A stretch of 64,000 bases of DNA from Actinomycetota bacterium (lineage in GTDB: Bacteria; Actinomycetota; Thermoleophilia; Miltoncostaeales; Miltoncostaeaceae), in NCBI GenBank assembly GCA_016870155.1, contig VGCE01000001.1:332001-396000 (forward strand). Direction: 5' to 3'. The notes beneath the pieces were generated by a model. It did no database searches, was not told where the DNA came from, and saw only the letters and a list, made by a program, of their open reading frames with translations. Numbering within the stretch: position 1 is the stretch's first letter; each line of letters starts with the position of its first letter. The position numbers and the translations under genes were made by a program. Positions 14,908-24,088 of the stretch are shown here, in pieces.

Positions 14908-17583
14908 TCAGGCCACCTCGCCGGCGGATGCGTCGTGCTCCAAGCCCTGCGACGGGTCCATTCGCCGCACCACGGCGTCGCCAACCGTGCTGTAGCGGCC
15001 CGGGGCGCAGGTGAGCACGATCACCTGTCCCTGCGACCCGGCCGCTGCCAATGCCGCGCCGAGGCCCTCCAGGCGCACCGAGTCGGAATAGCCGAGGGCG
15101 TCGTCGATGATCACCGGCGCGCCGCCATCACCCGACACCAGCCGGGCGGCGGCCAATCGGCCGAGCAGCGCGATCTGCTCGCGTGCGCCGCCCGAGAGGG
15201 AGTCGAAGGGCACCGTGACCGCGTCACGGCTGCGGGCGGTCACCTGCAGCGTGGCGTGATCCACCTCGAGGGCGGTGTCGGCCCCGAACACCAGGCGCGC
15301 GAGGCGCTCGAGCTCGGCGCGAAATGGCGCCACGTAGGCGCGGCGGGCCTCGTCGCGGTGGCGCGTCATCACCTGGTGCAGCAGCTCGGCGGATGCCGCA
15401 CGGCGCTCGGCCGCCGCCAGGTCCTCCGCGACGCGCTGAGCCGCGTCGGTGGCGCGACCGAGCCGGTCGGCAAGGCCTTCCTCCCCGGCGTGGCCGATCT
15501 CGCCCAGCAGCCGCTCGGCGGCCAGCTCCATGTCCGAGCGATCGCGTGCGGCGCGGTCGAGGGCGGTCACGGCATTTCGCGCGCGATCGCGCAGCGACTC
15601 CGGGTCGTCGCGCTCGAGCGCCGCGGCTTCGGCGGCATGGCGCGCGCAGGCGTCCTCGGCGGCGGCCGCCAGCGCGCCCGCGCGGGTCTCGAGCTCGTCA
15701 TCCGCGCACTCGTCGCGCGCGGTGGCAAGGGCCTGCCGGTCGGCTGCGAGCCGCGTGGCATCGCCCTTCAGCGCCGCCTCGGCCCCCGCGAGTCCTGCGC
15801 GCAGGTCGGTGACGGCCTCCTCGGCTGCCGCGTGGGCCGCGCGGGCGGCATCCTCGCCGCGACGGGCCGCGTCACGGTAATCTGCGGCCCGCGTCGCCGC
15901 CGCGGCGGCATCGTCCAGCGACATCGCCTCGGCGCCACCGGCTTCATGCAGCGCGGCGCGCAGGCGGGCGCGGGCGATCTTCCCGTCGAGCTCCTCGGGG
16001 GTGAGGTCGCGCAACTCGCGCGAGCGCGACCCGCGCGCGGCGGAGAGCCGGGAATCCTCAGCCTGTCGACGTCTCTCGAGCGCCCGCGCGGCGTCCACGC
16101 CGTCGTCCGGCCCGAGGCCCGCGCGCCCGAGGAGCTCACCGAGGTGCTGCTCCGCCGCCCGCTGGGCATCGAGGGCCGCCTCGCCATCGCCCTCCACCCC
16201 GATGCGCGCGATGCCGGGGAGGTGCACCTGGTCGCCCGACGGCACCTCGAGGGTGACCTCCTCCCCGGCGGCGAGAGCGGCGTCGCCGTCGCCATGTCGC
16301 AGGGTGAGGTCGGCCTCGGCCCGCACCACCAGGCGTGCCCCGGTCGCTCGTGCGCGCTCCCGGGCCACCGCCAGGTCGAGCACCGCCTGCTCGATGCGGG
16401 CCATGAGGTCGGCATCGATCGCGCAGGCGGCGAGGAACTCCTCGGCCTCGGCGATCTCGCCCTCCGCATGGGCCACCAGTCGGTTCCTCTCCTCGAGGAA
16501 CTCCAGCGCCGAGGCGTCCCGCATGCCCTGGGCCACCTCCACGGCACGGTCGCGGGCCCGGTCGGCGTCGCGGGCGGCGTCCACGGCGGTGGCGAGGGCC
16601 GCCGCGGTGGCTGCGGCGCCGTCGGATGCCGTGCCCAGGCGGTGCCGCAGCGCCTGTGCCCGCTCGGTGGCGGCGGCCACGCCCTGACCGCCATCCTCCA
16701 CGGCGCGCACCAGCGCCTGCCGCTGGTCCTGCGCCGCGGCGGCGAGCCGCGCGCGCTCGGCGGCGTCCCCGGCCGCACGCGCCAGGTCGGCTACGCGCTC
16801 CACGCGCTGGTCCATCGCCGCGAGTTCCGCGGCCAGGGCGTTCCGGCGCTCGCGCATCTGCGGCTCGCGCTCATCGGCCTGTGCCATCTCGCGCGTGAGG
16901 CGGCGATGCTCATCGATGCGGCCCTCCTGCCGCGCGAGTGCGTCGCGGGCAACCGCGGCATCGGCCTCGGCCACCTCGGCGGCGTCGCGCAGTTGCTGCA
17001 ACGCCTTGTTCGGCTGGCCGCCCGGGGTGGTCCATTCCTCCCGGGCCTCCTCGATGCGCGCCATCAGCGGCGCGGCGTCGTCATCGCCGGCGGCCCGCAC
17101 CCCCGCGGCATCATCGAGCGCCCGCGCCAGCGTGGCGCTCGCGCCGAAGTCGCCCTGGGTGAGGGGCGACCCCTGCTGCTGCCGCAGGGCCGCGAACAGC
17201 GCGGCGTCGAGCGTGGTGCCGAGGATCTCCTCCACGCGGTCGTGCGCGGCGCGCCCGGTGTGCTGCTCGGGCACCGGGGCATGGATGCGCAGCTCGGTGG
17301 AGGCGTCCCTCACCCACCGCTTGGCGTAGGTCATGTGGAAACCACCGGTCTCGAACTCCATCTCGGCCCACGGACCCACGTCGCGGCCCGCCGGCTGCGC
17401 GGCCTTCACCCGGGCCCTGCCCGACGACGAGGGGTCGGCCAGCAGCATGTCGATGGCATCGGCCAGCGTTGACTTGCCGGCCTCGTTCGGGCCCTCGACG
17501 ATGGTGACGCCCTCGGGGGCGAACTCCACGTCCGCCACAGCGACGCCGCGGAAGTCGCGAAGCGATACCCGGAGGATCCTCAT
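14908..17583 (-). CDS. SbcC-like/AAA ATPase of an SMC-type nuclease complex
   Basis: An 891-aa SMC-like ATPase. The Walker A (VEGPNEAGKSTL, residues 33-44) is near the N-terminus, followed by a long Ala/Glu/Arg-rich coiled coil, a central globular insert (ARLVVRAEADLTLRHGDG and a VTLEVPSGDQVHLPG beta segment), a second coiled coil, and the C-terminal ABC signature SLSGGAREQIALLGRL with Walker B PVIIDDALGYSD. No CxxC zinc hook is evident at the coil apex, unlike Rad50/SbcC; this and IDDALGYSD resemble the YhaN-type branch. Its ATG overlaps the stop of the metallophosphoesterase gene (ATGA), so the two probably form an SbcCD-like DNA end-processing complex in the cytosol. Confidence 0.87.
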   Translation of the reverse strand: MRILRVSLRDFRGVAVADVEFAPEGVTIVEGPNEAGKSTLADAIDMLLADPSSSGRARVKAAQPAGRDVGPWAEMEFETGGFHMTYAKRWVRDASTELRIHAPVPEQHTGRAAHDRVEEILGTTLDAALFAALRQQQGSPLTQGDFGASATLARALDDAAGVRAAGDDDAAPLMARIEEAREEWTTPGGQPNKALQQLRDAAEVAEADAAVARDALARQEGRIDEHRRLTREMAQADEREPQMRERRNALAAELAAMDQRVERVADLARAAGDAAERARLAAAAQDQRQALVRAVEDGGQGVAAATERAQALRHRLGTASDGAAATAAALATAVDAARDADRARDRAVEVAQGMRDASALEFLEERNRLVAHAEGEIAEAEEFLAACAIDADLMARIEQAVLDLAVARERARATGARLVVRAEADLTLRHGDGDAALAAGEEVTLEVPSGDQVHLPGIARIGVEGDGEAALDAQRAAEQHLGELLGRAGLGPDDGVDAARALERRRQAEDSRLSAARGSRSRELRDLTPEELDGKIARARLRAALHEAGGAEAMSLDDAAAAATRAADYRDAARRGEDAARAAHAAAEEAVTDLRAGLAGAEAALKGDATRLAADRQALATARDECADDELETRAGALAAAAEDACARHAAEAAALERDDPESLRDRARNAVTALDRAARDRSDMELAAERLLGEIGHAGEEGLADRLGRATDAAQRVAEDLAAAERRAASAELLHQVMTRHRDEARRAYVAPFRAELERLARLVFGADTALEVDHATLQVTARSRDAVTVPFDSLSGGAREQIALLGRLAAARLVSGDGGAPVIIDDALGYSDSVRLEGLGAALAAAGSQGQVIVLTCAPGRYSTVGDAVVRRMDPSQGLEHDASAGEVA

Positions 17584-18707
17584 GACGCCGCCGCCAGTCG
17601 GTGCAGCAACCTCAGGGCGTCGCGCGCGGTGTCGCGCTGCGGCCCCTCGGCCATCGCCAGCGCGGCGATCTCGGCCGCGGCGTCCCGCGCGTAGCCCTGC
17701 AGGCCCAGGGCCTCGATGTCGGCCTCGTCGATGATCACCGCGAGGTCGCTGCGGCCGTCGGACACCGAGAGGCTGCCCAGCACCTCGCCGTGGCGGTCGA
17801 GCACCTGCTGCAGCCGGGCGTCCTCGGCCACCCCGATCGATCCCGTCAGCGCCAGTCGCACCACCGCACGCGACTTGCCCTGCACGGCCTCGAGCCCGGC
17901 GTCGAGCCGGTCGATGTTGTCCATGCCGTCGAGCCGGGCGGCGATGCGCGTGAAGGTCCAGCGGCCGATGGCATGCTCGGTCACCTGCGCGCCCGCGGCA
18001 TCGAGCTGCACCACCAGCGCCATTCCGGGCCGCAGCTCATCGTGGCCGGTGGCCACCGGCGACCCCGGGTACCGGATGCGCGGGTCATCGGCCACCTCCA
18101 GCGCCGAGTGGCGATCACCCAGCGCCACGTACGAGACCGCGCCCGAGAAGAGCGCGTGGCGAAGCGGCTCGAGCCGGATGAGCGCGGGGTCGTCGGCATC
18201 GGGCGACAGCACGTCCACCGCCCCGTGCGCCGCCAGCACCCGCAGCGCGCCGTCCTGCGGCGCGAGCCCCTCGAGCGCGGCCGCGGCGAGGTCGCGCCCC
18301 GGGCGCCGGGTGTGCCACGGGGCACCCACCACCTGCACGCCCGGCACCGGGGTGATGAGCCGGGAGTCGCTGATGACCTCGACGTGCGCGGGCAGCCGCT
18401 CGGCCACCGCGGGCGACGTGTAGATGGATGCCGCGTCGAGGGGGTCGTGATTCCCGGGAAGGACCAGCACGGGCATGGTGAAGGCCGTCAGGGCATCGAG
18501 GGCGCGGGCGACCACCTGGCGGTCGACATGGTTGGAATGGAAGAGGTCACCACACGCCAGCACGAATTCACAGCCCTCGTCGGCGGCGAGCCGGGCCATG
18601 TCGCGCACGGCCTCGATGCGGTCGTCGGCGAACCGCGCCTGGGCCTCCTGCGAGAGGAATCGCCGGGTCATGCCCAGGTGCCAGTCGGCGGTGTGCAGGA
18701 AGCGCAT
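17580..18707 (-). CDS. SbcD-like DNA repair exonuclease (metallophosphoesterase)
   Basis: A 375-aa calcineurin-like phosphoesterase, the nuclease partner of the adjacent ATPase. Metal-binding motifs in order are FLHTADWHLG (Asp/His), ACGDLFHSNHVD (Asp, with Asn/His), LPGNHDPLD (Asn-His), LAAHGAVDV and LGDRHSAL (GDxH). A capping C-terminal domain follows. The ATG at 18707 starts MRFLHTADWH, as in relatives; a GTG three codons upstream (18716) is an alternative and both have weak translation signals. It is the first gene of the pair. Confidence 0.88.
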   Translation of the reverse strand: MRFLHTADWHLGMTRRFLSQEAQARFADDRIEAVRDMARLAADEGCEFVLACGDLFHSNHVDRQVVARALDALTAFTMPVLVLPGNHDPLDAASIYTSPAVAERLPAHVEVISDSRLITPVPGVQVVGAPWHTRRPGRDLAAAALEGLAPQDGALRVLAAHGAVDVLSPDADDPALIRLEPLRHALFSGAVSYVALGDRHSALEVADDPRIRYPGSPVATGHDELRPGMALVVQLDAAGAQVTEHAIGRWTFTRIAARLDGMDNIDRLDAGLEAVQGKSRAVVRLALTGSIGVAEDARLQQVLDRHGEVLGSLSVSDGRSDLAVIIDEADIEALGLQGYARDAAAEIAALAMAEGPQRDTARDALRLLHRLAAAS

Positions 18708-18776
18708 CGGACTCACGAGGTTAGGTCGCGGGCCGGACGCGCGGGCATTACGCCGGGGCCCTGGGGCAGCCCGCCG

Positions 18777-19607
18777 TCAGGCGGCCGTGAGCCCGGCGCG
18801 CATGGCGTCCACTGGCGGCTCGGTGCCCGTCCACTGGGCGAATGCCGCGGCGCCCTGGTGCAGCAGCATGCCGAGGCCGTCCACGGTGCGCGCGCCGCGC
18901 CCCGCGGCCGCGATGAGCCACGGCGTGGGCTCCTGCCGGTACACGATGTCGTAGGCCACGGTGCCGGGCCCCAGCGCGTCGAGCGGCAACTCGGGCGGCA
19001 CGTCATCACTGCCCATTCCCAGGCTGGTGGCGTTCACGACCAGCGCGCAACCCGCGGCGGCGGCCTCGATGGCCTCGCGCGTGAAGTGCACCGGCTCGCC
19101 CAGCGCGGCGGCGCGCTCGATGGTGCGATTGGCCACGCGCAGCCGGGCCCCGCGCCCCTCGAGCGCGAAAGCGATGGCCTTTGCCGCGCCGCCCGCGCCG
19201 ACCATCAGCACGTCCCGTCCCTGCAGGGCCACCGGGGCCGCCTCGTCGAGCGCCCGCAGGAATCCCTCGGCGTCGGTGTTGTCACCGCGCACGCGGCCGT
19301 CACCCAGGGGAACCAGGGTGTTGGCGGCGCCAATGGCCTGCACCGCCGGGGTGAGCTCATCGCAGCACGCGAGCACGGCCTGCTTGTGCGGAATGGTGAC
19401 GCTGAGGCCGGAGCAGCCGGCGTCGAACAGCCCGCGCACCGAGGCCTCGAGGTGCTGTGGCGCGATGGGGAACGCCAGGTAGGCCCAGTCGAGGCCGAGC
19501 GCCCGGAGGGCGGCGTTGTGCATGGCGGGCGACAGCGAATGCGCCACAGGCCAGCCGATGACCCCCGCGAAGCGCGTGGACGACGTGGGCCAGGGGGCGC
19601 CCATCAT
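18777..19607 (-). CDS. aroE: shikimate dehydrogenase
   Basis: A 276-aa NADP-dependent dehydrogenase of the shikimate pathway (3-dehydroshikimate to shikimate). The substrate site is seen in HSLSPAMHNAAL, SVTIPHKQAV (catalytic Lys) and NTDAEGFLRAL (Asp); the dinucleotide site is LMVGAGGAAKAIAFAL, then RVANRT, where the Arg of an NRT motif favours NADP. A C-terminal GMLLHQGAAAFAQW helix is typical. The start overlaps the mltG stop by 4 nt. It is the final gene of the mnmA...alaS-ruvX-mltG-aroE run. Confidence 0.95.
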   Translation of the reverse strand: MMGAPWPTSSTRFAGVIGWPVAHSLSPAMHNAALRALGLDWAYLAFPIAPQHLEASVRGLFDAGCSGLSVTIPHKQAVLACCDELTPAVQAIGAANTLVPLGDGRVRGDNTDAEGFLRALDEAAPVALQGRDVLMVGAGGAAKAIAFALEGRGARLRVANRTIERAAALGEPVHFTREAIEAAAAGCALVVNATSLGMGSDDVPPELPLDALGPGTVAYDIVYRQEPTPWLIAAAGRGARTVDGLGMLLHQGAAAFAQWTGTEPPVDAMRAGLTAA

Positions 19608-20488
19608 CGCCCGCCGTTCGCCGCGGCGCGCTTGATGTTGGCGATGTGCGCCGCCTCGGTGGTGGAGAAGTAGTGCAGGTCGGTGCCGTCGTTCTTCGAC
19701 ACGTAGTAGAGGTACTTCGACGGGATGGGGTTGGCGGCGGCGCGGATGGAGTCCTCACCCGGGTTGCAGATGGGGCCGGGCGGCAGTCCGAAGTACTTGC
19801 GGGTGTTGTACGGCGACGCGATGGCGAGGTCATCCTTGGTGAGGTCGGCCTTCCATGATCCCACCGCGTACTGCACCGTGGCGTCGATGTCGAGGCGCAT
19901 GCGGGCGCGCAGGCGGTTCTCGATGACGCCCGCGATGAGGCGCCGCTCCTTCGTGGTGCTGGCCTCGCGCTCCACCAGTGACGCGATGATGAGCACGTCG
20001 TACTTCGTGAGGTTCTTGCGCCCGGCCGCCGCGTAGCGGATGCCCTCGGTGCGCTGCGCGAAGGTGTCGAGCTGGTAGTTCACGAGGTCGGTCACCGGCT
20101 TCTTCGGGTCCACCGGGTAGGTGGCCGGGAAGAGGAAGCCCTCGAGCGACGTGGGCTTCTTCGTGCCCGCGAGGCGGCGCCCGAGGGCCGACGCGTCGGT
20201 GGCCTTCATGTAGTCGGCGGCGGGGATGCCGGTCTTCTCCTGCACGATCTCCGCCATCTCGCTGCGGCGCAGCCCCTCGATGAACAGCACGTCGATGGTG
20301 GTGGGCGTGGTCTGGGTAGTCTCGCCGCCGCCATCCCCGCCCCAGGTCATCCACAGGCCGATGACGATCACCAGCAACGCGGTGATGGGGATGACGATGG
20401 CCAGCACCTTGCGGCCCGCTGGCGTGGCGCGCTGGGGCCGGCGGCGCCCGGGTGGACGCGCCCCGGGCGGGGGGGCGCCGGGGCTCAT
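19604..20488 (-). CDS. mltG: endolytic murein transglycosylase MltG
   Basis: A 294-aa membrane-anchored lytic transglycosylase that cleaves nascent glycan strands. A Pro/Arg-rich cytoplasmic tail (1-35) precedes one transmembrane segment (VLAIVIPITALLVIVIGLWM), a shortened LysM-like region (FIEGLRRSEMAEIV) and the YceG domain with hallmark LEGFLFPATYPV, the catalytic Glu in ASLVEREAST, and YNTRKYFGLPPGPICNPG. ATG 20488 overlaps the ruvX TGA. The order alaS-ruvX-mltG-aroE is widely conserved in Gram-positive bacteria, which supports the calls. Confidence 0.95.
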   Translation of the reverse strand: MSPGAPPPGARPPGRRRPQRATPAGRKVLAIVIPITALLVIVIGLWMTWGGDGGGETTQTTPTTIDVLFIEGLRRSEMAEIVQEKTGIPAADYMKATDASALGRRLAGTKKPTSLEGFLFPATYPVDPKKPVTDLVNYQLDTFAQRTEGIRYAAAGRKNLTKYDVLIIASLVEREASTTKERRLIAGVIENRLRARMRLDIDATVQYAVGSWKADLTKDDLAIASPYNTRKYFGLPPGPICNPGEDSIRAAANPIPSKYLYYVSKNDGTDLHYFSTTEAAHIANIKRAAANGGR

Positions 20489-20889
20489 GCGGCCTCCCGC
20501 TGGGCTGCGAGCCACGACTCGAGGATCACGCAGGCAGCGATGCTGTCGATGTCCGCGGCCGAGCCGGTCTCGCGCGCCCGGCGCTCGGCCTCGGCGGTGG
20601 ACATGCGCTCGTCCACCAGCACCACGCGGGCGTCCACCCGCGACCGAAGGCGGCCGGCGAACGACGACGCGTGGTGCGCCTGCTCCCCCGCCTCGCCGGA
20701 CATGAGCAGGGGCTGGCCGATCACGATCACCGCCGGCGCCTCGCGGGCGATGAGCGCGTCGAGCTCGGCCGCGCCGTCGGGCCGGTCGACCTCGCGGATC
20801 ACCGCCAGGGGCCTGACGAGCGTGCCCGTCGGGTCGCTCACCGCCACCCCGGTGCGCGCGCGCCCGAGGTCGAGCGCCAGCGCCTTCAT
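20485..20889 (-). CDS. ruvX: RuvX/YqgF Holliday junction resolvase-like nuclease
   Basis: A 134-aa RNase H-fold nuclease; the family acts in pre-16S rRNA 5' end processing in E. coli and has been proposed as a Holliday junction resolvase. Motifs are ALDLGRARTGVAVSDP (first Asp), VIVIGQPLLMSGEAG, VVLVDERMSTAEAE (Asp-Glu-Arg) and DIDSIAACVILESWL (C-terminal Asp). Its start overlaps the alaS stop and its stop overlaps mltG, giving tight translational coupling. Confidence 0.94.
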   Translation of the reverse strand: MKALALDLGRARTGVAVSDPTGTLVRPLAVIREVDRPDGAAELDALIAREAPAVIVIGQPLLMSGEAGEQAHHASSFAGRLRSRVDARVVLVDERMSTAEAERRARETGSAADIDSIAACVILESWLAAQREAA

Positions 20890-23444
20890 CCGGCTGGCTG
20901 CCTCAGCACGCCCCAGGCGCGCTCGATGGCCTGGGCCATCCTCGAGGGATCCTTCCCTCCGGCACGCGCCATTCCGGGCTTGCCGCCCCCGCCTCCCCCC
21001 ACCACGGGCGCCACCTCGCGCATCACGTCGGACGCCGACAGGCCTGCCGCCTGGGCGGCATCGTCGAAGTTGGCCACCAGCAGGGCCTTTCCGTCGGCCA
21101 CGGCGCCGAGTACCACGGCGGCACCAGGCCCCACCGCCTGCTTCACCCGATCGGTGAGCTGCAGCAGCTCGTCCATCTCGGCGGCCTCCACCTCGGCGGC
21201 CAGCACGCGGGCGCCTCCCAGGTCCTCGGCGGCGGCGGCCACCGAGGCCACGTCCACCCGGCCCGAGCGGGCACGCCTGAGGTCGGCCTCGAGCGCGTGG
21301 ATGCGCTCGTCGCGCTGCGCCACCTCGGCCGCCAGCGCCGCCTCGCGGGCGCGCAGGTGCTTCACGGCAGCGAGCCCGGTGACGGCCTCGATGCGGCGCG
21401 TGGCGGCCCCCGTGCTGCCCTCCGACACGATCACCATGGGGCCGATCTCACCCGTGCGCGTCACGTGGCAGCCGCCGCAGAGCTCGGTGGAGAACTCCCC
21501 GGCCTGCACCACGCGCACCACCTCGCCGTACTTTTCCTCGAACAGGCCGATGGCCCCGAGGGAGTCGGCATCGGCGCGCGGCATGACCGTTGCGAGTACG
21601 GGGGAGTCCTCGGCCACGCGGTCGTTCACGCGCCGCTCGATCTCGGCCAGGTCGTCGGGCTCGATGCGCCCGCGGTGGGTGAAGTCGAAGCGCAGCTTGT
21701 CGGGGCCCACGTACGAGCCGGCCTGGCGCACGCCGTCGCCCAGCACTGCGCGCAGCGCCCAGCCCAGCACGTGCGTGCCGGTGTGGTTGGCCTGCGTGGC
21801 GTGGCGCGCGGCGGCATCCACGCGGGCGGTCACCTCGGCGCCCTCGGGCAGGTCGCCGTCCACCGCGATGCGCAGCACCTGGTCGTCGCCCAGGCGAAGC
21901 ACGTCGAGCACCTCGGCCGTGCCGGAGTTGCCGGTGATCCACCCGTGGTCGGGCACCTGGCCGCCGCCCTCGGCGTAGAACGGCGAGGTGGCCAGCTTTG
22001 CCAGGGCCTCTGTCCCTCCCAGGTCCTGCACGGCGGTGACCGTGGTGACCACCTCGAGCTGGTCGTAGCCCACGAACTGCGCCACCGGGCTGCGGGCGGC
22101 CAGGGCCTCGGCAGCCTGGCGGTCGACGCCCGTGCCCCTGCGACCGGCCGCGCGGGCGCGATCGCGCTGGTCGCCCATGAGGCGATCGAATCCCTCCTCG
22201 TCCACCGCGAGGCCGTGCTCCTCGGCTGCGTCGCGGGTGAGGTCGAGCGGGAAGCCGTAGGTGTCGTGAAGGCGGAAGGCGTCGTCGCCCGAGATCACGC
22301 CGCCGCCCCGCGAGCGACCCAGCACCTCCTCCAGCAGGCGCGTGCCCTGCTCGAGCGTGCGCGCGAACTGCTCGGCCTCGGCGCCCACGGTGTCGATCAC
22401 CTCCGAGCGCTCGCTGAGCAGCTCGGGGTAGGCATCGCCGTAGCCGTCTGCCACCGCGTCCACCAGGCCGGTGATGCGCGCGGGCTCGAGGCCCAGGTAC
22501 GCGCCCTCGCTCACTGCCCGGCGGATGATGCGGCGCAGGATGTAGTCGCGACCCTCGTTGCCGGGGCGCACACCGTCGGCGGCCAGGAAGGCCATCGCCC
22601 GGCCGTGGTCGGCCAGTACGCGCATGGCGCGATCAACCCGGGGGTCGGTGGCGTACGCGCGGCCCGATGCCTGCTCGGCCCATGCCACCAGCGGGCGGAA
22701 GCCGTCGGTCTCGAACACCGTCTGCTTGTCCTGCAGGATCGCCGCCAGGCGCTCAAGCCCCGCCCCGGTGTCGATGTTCTTCGCCGGGAGCGTGGTGAGC
22801 GTGCCGTCCTCGGCGCGGTCGTACTGCATGAACACCAGGTTCCAGAACTCCAAGAAGCGGTCGGTGCCGGTGACCGGCCCGCCGTCGGGACCGAAGTCGG
22901 GCCCGCGGTCGAGGTAGAGCTCGGTGTTGGGGCCGCACGGCCCGGTGGGGCCGGCCTTCCAGAAGTTATCGGCCTCGCCCAGGCGCTGGATGCGATCCCG
23001 GGGGATTCCCATCTCCACCCACTTCTCGAGCGCCTCGTCATCGGCGGGCACGCCGTCCATGCCCTCGAACACGGTGATCCAAATCTGCTCCGGGTCGAAG
23101 CCCAGCACCTCGGTGGACAGCTCGAACCCGAAGCGGATGGCGTCGTCCTTGAAGTAATCGCCGATCGAGAAGTTGCCGAGCATCTCGAAGAAGGTCAGGT
23201 GACGCGCGGTGCGGCCCACTTGGTCGATGTCCAGCGTGCGGAAGCACTTCTGCGAGCTGGTCATGCGCGGCGCGGGCGGCTGCGACTGGCCCAGGAAGTA
23301 CGACTTCAGGGGCTGCATGCCGGCGATGGTGAGCAGCACGGATGGGTCATCCTCGAACGGGACGAGAGAGGCGGAGGGGATCCTGAGATGGCCCTCCCGC
23401 TCGAAGTAGCGGAGGAAGCCCTCCCGGATCTCAGCGGTCGTCAC
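20886..23444 (-). CDS. alaS: alanyl-tRNA synthetase
   Basis: An 852-aa class II synthetase. The catalytic core opens with motif 1 region LRYFEREGHLRIPSASLVP, motif 2 with SSQKCFRTLDIDQVG, and GNFSIGDYFKDDAI. The editing domain shows the zinc ligands in NHTGTHVLGWAL and CGGCHVTRTGEIGP, and the C-terminal DHHA1-type region ends VVGGGGGGKPGMARAGG. Length is normal. GTG 23444 lies 7 nt downstream of a TACATT box within the short gap after the upstream gene, so alaS can be expressed independently as well as from the mnmA transcript. Confidence 0.97.
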   Translation of the reverse strand: MTTAEIREGFLRYFEREGHLRIPSASLVPFEDDPSVLLTIAGMQPLKSYFLGQSQPPAPRMTSSQKCFRTLDIDQVGRTARHLTFFEMLGNFSIGDYFKDDAIRFGFELSTEVLGFDPEQIWITVFEGMDGVPADDEALEKWVEMGIPRDRIQRLGEADNFWKAGPTGPCGPNTELYLDRGPDFGPDGGPVTGTDRFLEFWNLVFMQYDRAEDGTLTTLPAKNIDTGAGLERLAAILQDKQTVFETDGFRPLVAWAEQASGRAYATDPRVDRAMRVLADHGRAMAFLAADGVRPGNEGRDYILRRIIRRAVSEGAYLGLEPARITGLVDAVADGYGDAYPELLSERSEVIDTVGAEAEQFARTLEQGTRLLEEVLGRSRGGGVISGDDAFRLHDTYGFPLDLTRDAAEEHGLAVDEEGFDRLMGDQRDRARAAGRRGTGVDRQAAEALAARSPVAQFVGYDQLEVVTTVTAVQDLGGTEALAKLATSPFYAEGGGQVPDHGWITGNSGTAEVLDVLRLGDDQVLRIAVDGDLPEGAEVTARVDAAARHATQANHTGTHVLGWALRAVLGDGVRQAGSYVGPDKLRFDFTHRGRIEPDDLAEIERRVNDRVAEDSPVLATVMPRADADSLGAIGLFEEKYGEVVRVVQAGEFSTELCGGCHVTRTGEIGPMVIVSEGSTGAATRRIEAVTGLAAVKHLRAREAALAAEVAQRDERIHALEADLRRARSGRVDVASVAAAAEDLGGARVLAAEVEAAEMDELLQLTDRVKQAVGPGAAVVLGAVADGKALLVANFDDAAQAAGLSASDVMREVAPVVGGGGGGKPGMARAGGKDPSRMAQAIERAWGVLRQPAG

Positions 23445-23451
23445 GCGGGGA

Positions 23452-23457
23452 AATGTA
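23452..23457 (-). promoter_or_regulatory. internal -10-like box for alaS
   Basis: TACATT on the minus strand ends 7 nt before the GTG at 23444, suggesting an internal leaderless promoter inside the mnmA-to-aroE run. Confidence 0.5.
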
Positions 23458-23462
23458 CCGCG

Positions 23463-23690
23463 CTACCAGGTGCGGGCGCGCTGCCTGGCCTCCGCCAGGT
23501 CGTCGTCGAACGCCTTTTCGGCGCGCACGCCGGCCTGGGCGCCGTCCACCAGCGCCTCGCGGGCGTCACTCACCGCCTCACGCGCCTCGCGGCGGATGAG
23601 CTCGGGCCACTTGCGGGGGTCGCGCTCCCTCACCGCGAGCCAGGCGACGGCTCCGGCCACCATGATGAGCGGTGTGGGGATGCGCCTCAA
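23463..23690 (-). CDS. small YtxH-like membrane-anchored protein
   Basis: A 75-aa protein with a short N-terminal hydrophobic segment (TPLIMVAGAVAWLAV) followed by an amphipathic, charged helix (REAREAVSDAREALVDGAQAG). It starts at TTG 23690, which overlaps the DUF948 TGA as TTGA; no ATG is available. Its place between a DUF948 gene and alaS is seen in many Gram-positive genomes and suggests a cell-envelope role; the function is unknown. Confidence 0.65.
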   Translation of the reverse strand: MRRIPTPLIMVAGAVAWLAVRERDPRKWPELIRREAREAVSDAREALVDGAQAGVRAEKAFDDDLAEARQRARTW

Positions 23691-24088
23691 TACGGGCTCT
23701 CGTGGCGCGGGGGATCGGATGGCCGCCCCGCGGCGCGGCGGGCCTTGAACGACCGCAGGGCCTCGCTGGCCGAGGCCGTGACGCCGCTGAGGGCGCGCGC
23801 CGGGGCGGTGACGGCCTTCGACACGGTGCTGGCGGCCTGCTCGGCGCTCTTGGTGGCGCTCACGGCCGTGGTCATGATCTCGTCCACGTGGCCGAGCTGG
23901 GCGTTGACCTCGTCTACGGTCACCTGCACGCGGGTGAGGATCGGCACGGTCTCATCGGTGATCTCCTCCACCGAGTTGTCGAGCTGTCCGAACAGCCCGC
24001 CCAGGCGGAAGAACAGGTAGAACAGGCCCATTCCCACGACGACCAGGAAGATGGCCAGCGCGAGGCTGGCGACGTCCGACCAACTCAT
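23687..24088 (-). CDS. DUF948 membrane protein
   Basis: A 133-aa protein with one N-terminal transmembrane segment (SLALAIFLVVVGMGLFYLFF) and a long amphipathic helical region (LFGQLDNSVEEITDETVPIL, then VQVTVDEVNAQLGHVDEIM) as in DUF948 proteins, ending in a basic tail. It begins one base after the mnmA stop. Possibly an envelope-associated coiled-coil protein; the function is not established. Confidence 0.82.
   Translation of the reverse strand: MSWSDVASLALAIFLVVVGMGLFYLFFRLGGLFGQLDNSVEEITDETVPILTRVQVTVDEVNAQLGHVDEIMTTAVSATKSAEQAASTVSKAVTAPARALSGVTASASEALRSFKARRAAGRPSDPPRHESPY

Noticed and set aside
14908-18707. SbcC/SbcD pair as a novel anti-phage system
   Set aside because: The pair has the standard SbcCD-like gene order and motifs and neighbours are housekeeping genes; nothing points to a defence island.
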